Below are positions 17,419 through 24,665 of a DNA stretch of 25,557 bases, piece by piece. Numbering within the stretch: the stretch's first letter is position 1; each line of letters begins with the position of its first letter. Source of the DNA: Methanothermobacter sp049720995 (GTDB lineage: Archaea > Methanobacteriota > Methanobacteria > Methanobacteriales > Methanothermobacteraceae). The notes under the pieces are model-generated. The model did not search any database. It saw only the letters and a list, made by a program, of their open reading frames with translations, and was not told where the DNA came from. The stretch covers positions 1 through 25,557 of the forward strand of contig NZ_JBNASF010000022.1 of the NCBI RefSeq assembly GCF_049720995.1, given 5' to 3'. The position numbers and the translations under genes are program-made.

Positions 17419-18264
17419 CTAGAATGGTAATTCAGCGTAAACACCATTTATGAATGCGCTGGAAGTGTCCCAGTTTTTGATTGTGCCAAGCGTGTTTGAG
17501 AAGCTTGTTGCGTCTGCGTCATACCATTTTCCATTGATATATAACTGTCCCCAGACGTGTCCGTAGGTGTTTCCGCTTCTAAATACGCATTTGCCATGCA
17601 CGTACCTTGCGGGTATGTTTGCAGATCTTGCAAGAGCAACCAGGAGATGTGTGTGGTCACAGCAGTTGGCTGACCTTCTGTGGAGTGTCTCAACCGCGCC
17701 GTTTCTTGTATTGTAGTAGAAGCTGTAGTCTATATTGTCCCGGACCCAGTTGAATATACGAAGAGCCTTATCATAGGTTGAAGTGCACCCTTCAGTGAGG
17801 TTAGAACTAAGAGAAGAAATTTCAGGATCCGAAACCTGGCAGTTTTCTGTTTCCCTGAGGTAATCGCCCATCTCAGCATAGCCAGTCCGCGTAACCTTTC
17901 TGTAGCGTGTCTCTGTAACCCATCTGTAGGTCTTACGGTACTTGGTCACATATGTGTAGCTGTAGACGTACCGAACCCTGTACTTTCCCTTCCTGTAGTA
18001 GTACCTCTTTAGGGGTGTTTTAACCTTCACCTTGTAGGGTTTCAGGTAGGGGACCTTTACCCTGACAGTATATGGGACATACTCGTGGTAGGTGTAACTC
18101 ACCGTTGTCGATGGAGATACCTTTGTGTACGCAGAGGTGCTGGATGCTGTGCTGTTAACCGTTGCATTGGATGTTATATTTGAATCGGCTGCACTCACAT
18201 AACCTGCAGGCAACACTGCCACCCCAAGAAGTAGCAGCACTGCAAATATCGAGTGACGCTTAAT
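17419..18264 (-). CDS. Secreted pseudomurein endoisopeptidase-like (C71/transglutaminase-fold) protein
   Basis: The 281-aa exported protein has a signal peptide (residues 1-25, ending YVSA), a Ser/Thr/Asn-rich stretch, and a Tyr-, Lys- and Arg-rich region at about 56-130. A transglutaminase-like catalytic domain follows, with C201/C202 in ANCCDHTH, H236 in YGHVW and D251 in YDADATS. This Cys-His-Asp layout and its surroundings closely resemble the catalytic domain of the phage enzymes PeiW and PeiP (family C71), which cut the Ala-Lys isopeptide bond of pseudomurein. It lacks the pseudomurein-binding repeats those carry. The start is odd: the only codon correctly placed behind the GGAGG site is ATT, and no ATG, GTG or TTG lies in frame between the predicted transcript start and it. 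A longer frame back to 18381 would run through the TATA box. Confidence 0.82.
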   Translation of the reverse strand: MKRHSIFAVLLLLGVAVLPAGYVSAADSNITSNATVNSTASSTSAYTKVSPSTTVSYTYHEYVPYTVRVKVPYLKPYKVKVKTPLKRYYYRKGKYRVRYVYSYTYVTKYRKTYRWVTETRYRKVTRTGYAEMGDYLRETENCQVSDPEISSLSSNLTEGCTSTYDKALRIFNWVRDNIDYSFYYNTRNGAVETLHRRSANCCDHTHLLVALARSANIPARYVHGKCVFRSGNTYGHVWGQLYINGKWYDADATSFSNTLGTIKNWDTSSAFINGVYAELPF

Positions 18265-18280
18265 TTTACCGCCTCCATTG

Positions 18281-18300
18281 TGGGGGTAACTCCTCCCCCA
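18281..18300 (-). promoter_or_regulatory. Leader hairpin of the C71-like gene
   Basis: On the transcript, UGGGGG and CCCCCA form a perfect six-base-pair stem with an eight-base loop containing AGGAG. It lies just after the predicted transcript start and about 17 bases before the ATT start codon. Because the loop shows a second ribosome-binding sequence, it could influence ribosome loading. Stem and loop are seen; regulation is inferred. Confidence 0.45.
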
Positions 18301-18330
18301 TGGACATTCAAGTAATTCTATGCCACGCCA

Positions 18331-18338
18331 CTTATAAG
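18331..18338 (-). promoter_or_regulatory. TATA promoter of the C71-like gene
   Basis: CTTATAAG lies 67-74 bases before the ATT start on the minus strand, predicting a transcript start near 18309 and a leader of about 45 bases. It supports the short form of the protein, since the longer reading frame would need translation of sequence upstream of the transcript start. Confidence 0.6.
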
Positions 18339-18367
18339 TTTTTGGTCCCCTTAAGCAGAATACAACC

Positions 18368-18377
18368 TTATTTAAAT
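18368..18377 (+). promoter_or_regulatory. TATA promoter of argC
   Basis: TTATTTAAAT predicts a transcript start near 18398, leaving a leader of about 24 bases that contains the AGGTGATT ribosome binding site of argC. Confidence 0.6.
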
Positions 18378-18421
18378 GCATTTCACCAAACTAGTAATAA
18401 TTATCAGCAAAGGTGATTGAC

Positions 18422-19423
18422 ATGATCAGTGCGGGTATTATTGGAGCCAGTGGATATACCGGTGGTGAACTCCTCAGATTGCTTGAGAACCACAGAAGAG
18501 TGGAGGTGGTGGCTGCAACCTCAAGGCAGTACAGGGGTCTTTCTGTGTCGCGCGTACATCCCCATCTCCAGGACACTGACCTGAAATTTCAGGAGTCCAT
18601 GGAAAAAATGGACGCAGATATCGTTTTCACCGCCACACCCCATGGAGCCTCAATGAAGATCGTTCCTGATCTGATGGAGAGGGGTATGAGGGTTGTGGAT
18701 CTCAGCGGGGACTACCGGTTCCAGGACACCGGGACGTATGAGGACTGGTATGGAATCAAACATGAAAAACCCCTTGAAGCAGTCTATGGTCTTCCTGAGA
18801 TCCACAGGGATGAGATAGAATCTGCAGATCTTGTGGCGAATCCAGGATGCTTCCCAACAGGTGCAATACTTGCATGTCTCCCCCTGGTTTATGAGAAGCT
18901 TGCTGAAACATTCATAATTGATTCAAAGACAGGTGTGAGTGGTGCCGGTGTGAAGCCAACCCCCCTTACCCATTACCCTGAATGCAGTGACAATGTTACC
19001 GCCTACAATGTGACAAGACACAGGCACACACCTGAAATAAGGCAGGAACTTTCAAGGTTCAACCCGGTGAGGCTCAGTTTCACACCACACCTTGTCCCGG
19101 TAACGAGGGGTATCCTCACAACCGCACATGCCATCCTCAATGAGGAACTCCGTCAGGACGAACTCAGAGAGATATTCCAGGGTTTCTACGATGGAGAACC
19201 CTTTGTCAGGGTTGTTGATGATATGCCGGTGCTCAGTGCTGTGAGGGGTTCAAACTTCTGCCACATAGGATGCTTTGAGGTCGATGATAATCAGAGGGCC
19301 GTTATAGTCTCTGCCATAGACAACCTTGTGAAGGGTGCCTCCGGTCAGGCCATACAGAACATGAACATAATGTGTGGATTCAGTGAGGTAGATGGCCTTG
19401 ACTTCCCTGGAATGCATCCATGA
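18422..19423 (+). CDS. argC: N-acetyl-gamma-glutamyl-phosphate reductase
   Basis: ArgC reduces N-acetylglutamyl phosphate with NADPH to the semialdehyde in arginine synthesis. The 333-aa protein starts with the Rossmann motif GIIGASGYTGGEL. It has the catalytic cysteine C143 in ANPGCFPTGA, the GVSGAGVKPT substrate loop and the VPVTRGIL segment typical of the family. The ATG is placed just behind AGGTGATT; an in-frame GTG nine bases upstream lies within that ribosome binding site. It seems to be monocistronic: 91 bases and a TATA box separate it from the flavodoxin gene. No other arg gene is in the window. Confidence 0.96.
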   Translation: MISAGIIGASGYTGGELLRLLENHRRVEVVAATSRQYRGLSVSRVHPHLQDTDLKFQESMEKMDADIVFTATPHGASMKIVPDLMERGMRVVDLSGDYRFQDTGTYEDWYGIKHEKPLEAVYGLPEIHRDEIESADLVANPGCFPTGAILACLPLVYEKLAETFIIDSKTGVSGAGVKPTPLTHYPECSDNVTAYNVTRHRHTPEIRQELSRFNPVRLSFTPHLVPVTRGILTTAHAILNEELRQDELREIFQGFYDGEPFVRVVDDMPVLSAVRGSNFCHIGCFEVDDNQRAVIVSAIDNLVKGASGQAIQNMNIMCGFSEVDGLDFPGMHP

Positions 19424-19459
19424 TATTCTGGATTCAATGGATATTAAGGGAACAGAAAA

Positions 19460-19474
19460 TTATATTATAAATAA
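19460..19474 (+). promoter_or_regulatory. TATA promoter of the flavodoxin-secFD run
   Basis: The AT-rich block TTATATTATAAATAA gives an expected transcript start near 19490, about 25 bases before the chosen flavodoxin ATG. No other clear promoter is visible before the PMBR gene ends at 24253, so this may drive five genes. Confidence 0.55.
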
Positions 19475-19514
19475 ATTGATCAGATTCTCTTAGGTGATGA
19501 AGCTGAGTGATACA

Positions 19515-20012
19515 ATGAAGACATGTGTGATCTACTATTCACGCACAGGAAACACTGCAATGGTGGCAAAGACACTTGCAGAGGAATTGAATGCTGATCT
19601 AATTGAAATCAATGATCTTAAGGATAGAAAAGGATTTTTAAGTAGTTTTAAGTCCTCAATAGATGCACTTAGGGAATCAAAGACTCCAATAAGTCCAGAA
19701 AGGGTTGAACTCTCAGAATATGACCTCATATACCTGGGCACCCCAACCTGGGCCGGGAAACCCGCGCCTGCGGTGATAACCTTCATTGACAGTGCAGACT
19801 TCCTTGGGAAGGACGTGATACCCTTCACAACCATGAGCAGACAGGGCGGTGAGGGGGTAATTGAACGCATGTCTGAAAAGATAAGGGCCCGTGGGGGTCG
19901 TATAGTGAATTTCTTCATGCAGAAAACCGGTGGAAAGGAACTCATCCAGGTGCGGGAGGATACACTCAAGCTGATGGCGGAAAAGGACCTGAAGATATAC
20001 AGCTCCAGGTGA
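19515..20012 (+). CDS. Flavodoxin-like protein
   Basis: The 165-aa cytoplasmic protein has a flavodoxin fold: the FMN phosphate-binding loop YYSRTGNTAMVA at the N-terminus, the aromatic loop GTPTWAGKPAPAV near residue 80 and the TTMSRQGGEG loop contacting the flavin. Length suits a single-domain flavodoxin, so it probably carries electrons rather than being a larger flavoenzyme; the redox partner is unknown. The ATG was chosen because GAGTGAT lies just before it. Two earlier in-frame starts (GTG and ATG at 19494-19499) overlap the AGGTGATG element and leave no spacing. It is the first gene of a run with secF 36 bases downstream; I see no functional reason for the pairing. Confidence 0.85.
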   Translation: MKTCVIYYSRTGNTAMVAKTLAEELNADLIEINDLKDRKGFLSSFKSSIDALRESKTPISPERVELSEYDLIYLGTPTWAGKPAPAVITFIDSADFLGKDVIPFTTMSRQGGEGVIERMSEKIRARGGRIVNFFMQKTGGKELIQVREDTLKLMAEKDLKIYSSR

Positions 20013-20048
20013 TGAGCTGCCACGAAGAGATTATCACAGGTGATAACA

Positions 20049-20885
20049 TTGATTGATAGGATGTTAAGATCATACAAACCACTCATAGCAATACCTGCAG
20101 CCATAACACTGCTGGCCATTCTCCTTGTGGTTTTCCATGGGCTCAATGAAAGCGTGGACCTCAAGGGGGGTGCTCTCGCAGACCTGACCCTTGAGAGGAG
20201 CATCAGCGGCCCGGAACTGGAATCACTCCTCAGGGGTAAGATGGGTCTGGATGATGTGAAGGTGCTGTCGGTGACAGGTAAAAGGGCGACGGTACAGTTC
20301 GGTACCGATGTGGATGTTGTCAGGGTGAAGGAGGCACTTAAGGGGACTGCAACCATAAACAGTTACAAGTCTGTAGGACCCGTCCTTAGCAGGCAGGCAC
20401 TGAATCAGATATACTGGGCCATTGGATTCGCATTCCTCTTCATGTCAATCACAGTCTTCATAGTGTTCAGGGACCCGATACCATCCATTGCTGTTATCCT
20501 TGCAGCAGCATCCGACATAATAATAGCGGTTGGTGGCATGTCACTCCTCGGCATACCCCTCTCCCTTGCATCGGTGGGGGCCATACTCATGCTCATAGGT
20601 TACAGTGTGGACACTGACATTCTCCTCACCACAAGGGTCCTGAAACAGAGGAAGGGGGACATCAACCAGAGGGCCCTTGGGGCCATGAAGACAGGTCTAA
20701 CCATGTCCATATCGGCCATTGCCTCAATGACAGCCCTGTACCTGGTCACCGTTTTCATTATGCCCGAGGCACAGGTCCTGAGTAACATAGCCGCTGTGCT
20801 CATAATAGGGCTCCTTGCGGATATCATAACCACCTGGCTAATGAACCTTGGAATTCTAAGGTGGTACCTGGAGGTTAAAGCATGA
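20049..20885 (+). CDS. secF: Protein export membrane protein SecF
   Basis: SecF and SecD form a membrane complex that assists protein export through the SecYE translocon. The 278-aa SecF has one N-terminal membrane helix, an external domain opening with VDLKGGALADL, and a block of five C-terminal helices with the conserved GYSVDTDILLTTRV motif of the RND-like core. The start is uncertain: a TTG follows AGGTGAT at four bases, while a GTG nine bases upstream lies in that site and an ATG twelve bases downstream has no site. The order secF before secD, as here, is the one I recall for archaea. It overlaps secD by four bases (ATGA). Confidence 0.94.
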   Translation: MIDRMLRSYKPLIAIPAAITLLAILLVVFHGLNESVDLKGGALADLTLERSISGPELESLLRGKMGLDDVKVLSVTGKRATVQFGTDVDVVRVKEALKGTATINSYKSVGPVLSRQALNQIYWAIGFAFLFMSITVFIVFRDPIPSIAVILAAASDIIIAVGGMSLLGIPLSLASVGAILMLIGYSVDTDILLTTRVLKQRKGDINQRALGAMKTGLTMSISAIASMTALYLVTVFIMPEAQVLSNIAAVLIIGLLADIITTWLMNLGILRWYLEVKA

Positions 20886-22090
20886 ACAGGAAGGTCTCAA
20901 AATTCCTCAAAGATTACAGGGTGATACTCCTCCTTGTCCTTGTTGCAGGCAGCATAGCTGCGGTGTCAACCCTGGGGATCCAGCAGGGTCTTGACCTCAA
21001 GGGGGGTTCACTCATACAGATACAGCTTGAAAGGCCTGTGGATGCTGCCACAATGAATACAGTGACAAGCGTGCTGGACAAGAGACTGAACATATTCGGT
21101 GTCAAGGACGTGAAGGTACGTGCCAGTGGCGATCAGAACGTTATAGTTGAAATTGCAGGTGTGCAGCCGGATCAGGTTGCAAACATAGTGGGGACACCGG
21201 GTAAATTTGAGGCTAGGATAGGAAACGAAACAGTCCTCACAGGGGCGGACATTGTGAGTGTTCAGGCGCCCATAATCACAGGCAATGAATGGGAGGTGCC
21301 CTTCAAGCTTTCAACTGCAGGAGCAAAGAGGTTTGCTGAGGCCGCCAGGGGCAAAGCAGGGCAACCGGTTAACATGTACCTGGATGACCGTCTGATCACC
21401 TCCCCTGAGATTTCACCTGAGGTTGCAACAGGAAAACCAACCACAGATGTCCGTATAACAGGGACTGAGAACAGCAGGGAAGAGGCTGAGGCGCAGGCAA
21501 AGGAAATAGAGACACTCCTGAAATCAGGGTCTCTTCCTGTTAAGGTTAAAATTGTTGGTGTGAGCAGTGTATCCGCTGAACTTGGAAGGCAGTTTGCAGA
21601 GGGTGCGCTGATCGCAGGACTTCTTGCTATCCTTGCAATTGCCGCCATACTCATAATACGCTACAGGACACCCATCCTGGTTGTGCCAATCTTCATGACG
21701 ACACTTGCGGAACTCATAATCATCCTGGGTGCTGCTGCTGTTATAAGGTGGAACATTGACCTTGCGGCCATAGCAGGTATACTGGCAGCCATAGGTACCG
21801 GTGTGGATGACCAGATCATCATAACAGACGAGGTGCTGGCAGGTGAGGGCAGAAGAACCCGACGTAAGTTCAGGATAAAGGATGCCTTCTTCATAATATT
21901 CGCATCTGCAGGTACCCTGATAGCCGCAATGCTTCCACTGGCCTACGTGGGCTTCTCAAGGGGTGCCACAGGTATAGGTCTTCTTTCAGGTTTCGCATTC
22001 ACCACCGTCCTTGGGGTGCTCATAGGAGTATTTATCACAAGGCCGGTGTATGCAAAGTTCATTGAAACTTTCAATGTGGGGAGAAGGTGA
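20882..22090 (+). CDS. secD: Protein export membrane protein SecD
   Basis: The 402-aa SecD has an N-terminal membrane helix, then the conserved GLDLKGGSLIQI motif at the start of the external region. The large extracytoplasmic domain includes NIFGVKDVKVR and NIVGTPGKFEARI. Five C-terminal helices carry GTGVDDQIIITDEV, the counterpart of the core motif in SecF. The ATG overlaps the secF stop (ATGA), consistent with stoichiometric synthesis. Archaeal SecDF lacks a SecA partner, so its role is probably in late export or membrane-protein steps. pyrI starts 18 bases downstream. Confidence 0.95.
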   Translation: MNRKVSKFLKDYRVILLLVLVAGSIAAVSTLGIQQGLDLKGGSLIQIQLERPVDAATMNTVTSVLDKRLNIFGVKDVKVRASGDQNVIVEIAGVQPDQVANIVGTPGKFEARIGNETVLTGADIVSVQAPIITGNEWEVPFKLSTAGAKRFAEAARGKAGQPVNMYLDDRLITSPEISPEVATGKPTTDVRITGTENSREEAEAQAKEIETLLKSGSLPVKVKIVGVSSVSAELGRQFAEGALIAGLLAILAIAAILIIRYRTPILVVPIFMTTLAELIIILGAAAVIRWNIDLAAIAGILAAIGTGVDDQIIITDEVLAGEGRRTRRKFRIKDAFFIIFASAGTLIAAMLPLAYVGFSRGATGIGLLSGFAFTTVLGVLIGVFITRPVYAKFIETFNVGRR

Positions 22091-22108
22091 TCTGAAGGTG
22101 GTTGTGAG

Positions 22109-22573
22109 ATGAAGAAACCCTTTGAACTGCGGGTCAAGCCAATAAAGAACGGAACGGTTATAGACCACATAACCGCCAACAGGGCCCTCAATGTACTCAA
22201 CATCCTTGGATTACCTGATGGAAGGAGCAAGGTGACGGTTGCGATGAACATGGATTCATCCCAGCTTGGCTCCAAGGACATTGTCAAGATAGAGAACAGG
22301 GAACTTGAGTCATCAGAGGTGGATCAGATAGCCCTTATAGCCCCGCGGGCCACCATAAACATCATAAGGGATTACCAGATTGTTGAAAAGGCCAAGGTGA
22401 GGCTTCTGGATGAGGTGAGGGGCATCCTCAGATGTCCCAACCCCAACTGCATAACCAACAGCAACGAGGGCGTTGAGAACAGATTCTATGTCATATCAAA
22501 GGAGCCTGTGATGCTGCGATGCTATTACTGTGAGCGCCTCATAGAGACCGAGGAGATAGAATCCCAGTTTTAG
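22109..22573 (+). CDS. pyrI: Aspartate carbamoyltransferase regulatory chain
   Basis: PyrI binds nucleotide effectors and, through a zinc site, contacts the catalytic PyrB chains in pyrimidine synthesis. The 154-aa protein has the N-terminal allosteric domain (ELRVKPIKNGTVIDHI, then LNILGLP) and a C-terminal zinc domain with four cysteines, C109 and C114 (CPNPNC) and C138 and C141 (CYYC). All four metal ligands are intact. The ATG follows AGGTGGTT at six bases. No pyrB is in the window, so the gene is separated from its partner and instead lies between secD and a wall-protein gene. The small gaps on both sides suggest co-transcription by position rather than shared function. Confidence 0.95.
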   Translation: MKKPFELRVKPIKNGTVIDHITANRALNVLNILGLPDGRSKVTVAMNMDSSQLGSKDIVKIENRELESSEVDQIALIAPRATINIIRDYQIVEKAKVRLLDEVRGILRCPNPNCITNSNEGVENRFYVISKEPVMLRCYYCERLIETEEIESQF

Positions 22574-22582
22574 GGTGATTCC

Positions 22583-24253
22583 ATGAGAGAGATTAAGGCA
22601 TCTGCACTGGTAATCATATTCCTGTTTCTCGTATCACCTGCAGCCGGCGCTGTTTTTGTAACAGATTCATCCCATGCCATTATAACGGCACCTGCGGCGG
22701 CACATACAAAAAGCGGGCTTGTGGTGAGCAGTTACACCCCAGAGAAGTCCGTCCTCAAGTATGTTAAGGGAATGGACACGGTTGTTGTTGGTGACGTTAA
22801 GGTTAACGGGACCCGTATACCTGCAAGGGCATCCTCCCTTGCACGTTACTGGAACAGGAGCAGCGTGGTGGTTCTTGGAACGGGTTCAGATATATCAGCA
22901 GCATATGCTGCAATAAAAAACGATGCCCCCCTTCTCATAAGCGGGAAAAGGTTACCATCAGCCACCAAAACAGAGATAAAACGTTTGAAGCCCAGGAAGA
23001 TAATCGTATGTGCCCCCTCATCAGCCATACCATCATCATCACTGAAGGCCCTTGGCATACCCTACCAGAGGGTGTGGTATGGCAGTGACTCAGCCACACT
23101 CAGCGCCCTCAACCCAAAATCAGGACCCGCTGTTATGGCACCCAGGCCACTTCTCCCCGTGGCAATGACACTCTGGAGATCAGCTGTATTCTCCACATCC
23201 ACATCAGTTAGAGTCAATGAAACGGTTCTCTGGTCATCATCTTATCCAACGACATCTGTTATAATGAACCGCTACGCTTCAGGTACACCAGAGACCATAT
23301 ACATGAGTTCAGACAGGTTGAATGGTGTTAATGGAAGAACACTCATGGAATCCATAAAGGCAGAGATAGCAGGGTCAGCAAGGGTTATAATAGATGAGAG
23401 ATCACCGGCCCCCGGGGAAGCAGAGCGTGCGATCAAGAATGCCCCCTCAGGGTCCCTTGCTGTTTACATAGCAGCTGCATGCCCCGGGACGATGTACAGT
23501 ACCATCTCAGGGATAAAATCAGGTTACCTCAGATCATACGCCTCCAGACTCGACGGGGCGGCCTATGTGAACTACGGTAGCCTCAACCTTGAGAGGACCA
23601 GCTACCTATCAAGGGCATGGGATGATAACTTCTCAAATGTCTACTTTGCAGGGATCAGGGACCCCTCAGAGTACCTCAGGAGTGCAGGTATTCTCCTCCT
23701 GGAACCAAGGGTTTTACCCCAGAGCCAGCAGGTCCACTTCACAGCAATGAAGCTCATCGATTACGCCTACTCTGCAGATGGTGAGCACCTGAGGACAGTG
23801 GATTCATCAGCCTACATCGCAAGGCATGAGATCGATCCAACCACACTCTCAGCAGATGCCCGCCGGATAGTCAGTGGTGAGGCAACAGGTATGACCCGGG
23901 AGAAGTGGGTCTACCTCGCATCCCAGTACATAGCAGGGCTTCCCATCAGAAATAACACAACTGCAGTATCAGACGCCAGTTCCTCAAGCAACACATATAC
24001 AGGGACACTCACAAGGGCTGAGTACCGTGACGCCGCAAGGAGGGTCTATGAATTCACAAAGAGCAACAGGAGGCTTCCCTCCTATGTCGCAGTGGGTGAT
24101 AAAAAGCTTGGAAGGGACGAGTACACACTGATGTTTGCACAGATAATCCAGAACCACACAGATAAGAGCAAGATGGTGTTCCCATCATCCGTTAAGGTGG
24201 GTGAGAGCCTCATGGACACCGTGGTCCAGTTCATAAAGGACCTCATAACATAG
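22583..24253 (+). CDS. Secreted cell-wall protein with CWB2-like region and pseudomurein-binding repeat
   Basis: The 556-aa exported protein has a signal peptide (about 1-22, ending AAGA). A region at about 45-170 resembles cell-wall-binding repeat 2: an ARASSLARYW block is followed by APLLISGKRLPSATKTEI and KRLKPRKIIVCAPSSAI. The middle of the protein has no motif I recognise. The C-terminus (about 478-522) matches the pseudomurein-binding repeat pattern, with EYRDAARRVYEF, RRLPSYVAV and LGRDEYTLMFAQII. A weaker, partial copy lies near residues 415-450. It is probably bound non-covalently to the pseudomurein sacculus. The ATG follows GGGTGATT, nine bases after pyrI. It is the last gene of the flavodoxin-secFD-pyrI run. 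Confidence 0.8.
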   Translation: MREIKASALVIIFLFLVSPAAGAVFVTDSSHAIITAPAAAHTKSGLVVSSYTPEKSVLKYVKGMDTVVVGDVKVNGTRIPARASSLARYWNRSSVVVLGTGSDISAAYAAIKNDAPLLISGKRLPSATKTEIKRLKPRKIIVCAPSSAIPSSSLKALGIPYQRVWYGSDSATLSALNPKSGPAVMAPRPLLPVAMTLWRSAVFSTSTSVRVNETVLWSSSYPTTSVIMNRYASGTPETIYMSSDRLNGVNGRTLMESIKAEIAGSARVIIDERSPAPGEAERAIKNAPSGSLAVYIAAACPGTMYSTISGIKSGYLRSYASRLDGAAYVNYGSLNLERTSYLSRAWDDNFSNVYFAGIRDPSEYLRSAGILLLEPRVLPQSQQVHFTAMKLIDYAYSADGEHLRTVDSSAYIARHEIDPTTLSADARRIVSGEATGMTREKWVYLASQYIAGLPIRNNTTAVSDASSSSNTYTGTLTRAEYRDAARRVYEFTKSNRRLPSYVAVGDKKLGRDEYTLMFAQIIQNHTDKSKMVFPSSVKVGESLMDTVVQFIKDLIT

Positions 24254-24335
24254 GTGTGCCGAGCCTCCCCTTTTCAATTTAATATAACTCCTTTTCTGCA
24301 AAAACAGATAATCAAAAAGGAAGGAAAATGGGGTT

Positions 24336-24493
24336 ATTCTCCATTGCAGATACCTTTTTACAGGTCACATCAGAGTATAAATCCCAATTCATATCACGCT
24401 ATTCTCCATTGCAGACACCCTTGTACCGGTCTCATCAGAGTATAAATCCCAATTCATATCACGCTATTCTCCATAGCAGATACCTTTACCCAG
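24336..24493. repeat. 65-bp tandem repeat, about 2.4 copies
   Basis: Copies begin at 24336, 24401 and 24466, each with ATTCTCCAT(T/A)GCAGA. The first two are complete and share a long identical block ending in CATATCACGCT; a short variable part lies near CAGGTCA or CCGGTCT. Each full unit contains AGAGTATAAATCCC, which looks like an archaeal TATA box on the plus strand. The copies are near-identical over their whole length, unlike a CRISPR array. Confidence 0.8.
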
Positions 24494-24495
24494 GG

Positions 24496-24516
24496 AAACC
24501 CCGGTTTCGGGGGTTT
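24496..24516. other. GC-rich hairpin
   Basis: AAACCCC (24496-24502) pairs with GGGGTTT (24510-24516); an alternative pairing extends the core as CCCCG-GTTT-CGGGG with one bulge. It could be a structured transcript end for either convergent gene or part of a small RNA. No T-run follows directly. Confidence 0.4.
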
Positions 24517-24560
24517 ACACGATAAATTCCCTCTCAGAGGCAGTTGAACACCTGAATGTT

Positions 24561-24665
24561 TTTCCCTGACGTGCGCTGATCTCCTCAGGAAGGCTATCAT
24601 CAGGTTTCCCTGACGTGCGCTGATCTCATCAGATGACACCATTGTACCTCAGGAAGGCTATCATC
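24561..24665. repeat. Duplicated 3' end of the M14-like gene
   Basis: A 23-base block starting TTTCCCTGACG and ending GATCTC occurs at 24561-24583 and 24605-24627. A 19-base block (CCTCAGGAAGGCTATCATC) occurs at 24583-24601 and 24647-24665. The right-hand copy contains the last codons of the M14-like gene. The left-hand copy is the same minus an internal 20 bases that include the stop codon. This indicates duplication of a gene tail followed by a small deletion. Confidence 0.8.

Larger units (their letters stand above)
24254..24628. other. 375-base intergenic region rich in repeats
   Basis: No gene is supported here. The region holds a T-rich stretch just after the wall-protein stop (24268-24297, a possible terminator), a 65-base tandem repeat, a GC-rich hairpin at 24496-24516, and a partial copy of the 3' end of the M14-like gene. 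Short reading frames exist on both strands, but they follow the repeat and have no ribosome binding sites. Confidence 0.7.

Noticed and set aside
17419..18264. Prophage remnant
   Set aside because: Although the catalytic domain resembles phage lysins, the neighbours are hisA, ribL and argC. There is no integrase, terminase, att-like repeat or structural phage gene nearby.
18265..18381. N-terminal extension of the C71-like protein starting at 18381
   Set aside because: The extension would be encoded across the TATA box and hydrophilic sequence before a clear signal peptide, which would then be internal.
24336..24493. CRISPR array
   Set aside because: The 65-base period suggests repeat plus spacer, but the supposed spacers are nearly identical too. 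There are only about 2.4 units and no cas genes, so this is an ordinary tandem repeat.
24454..24642. Small minus-strand gene after the M14-like gene
   Set aside because: The frame exists only because the tail of the M14-like gene was duplicated and lost its stop codon. It has no ribosome binding site and reads through a hairpin and repeats.
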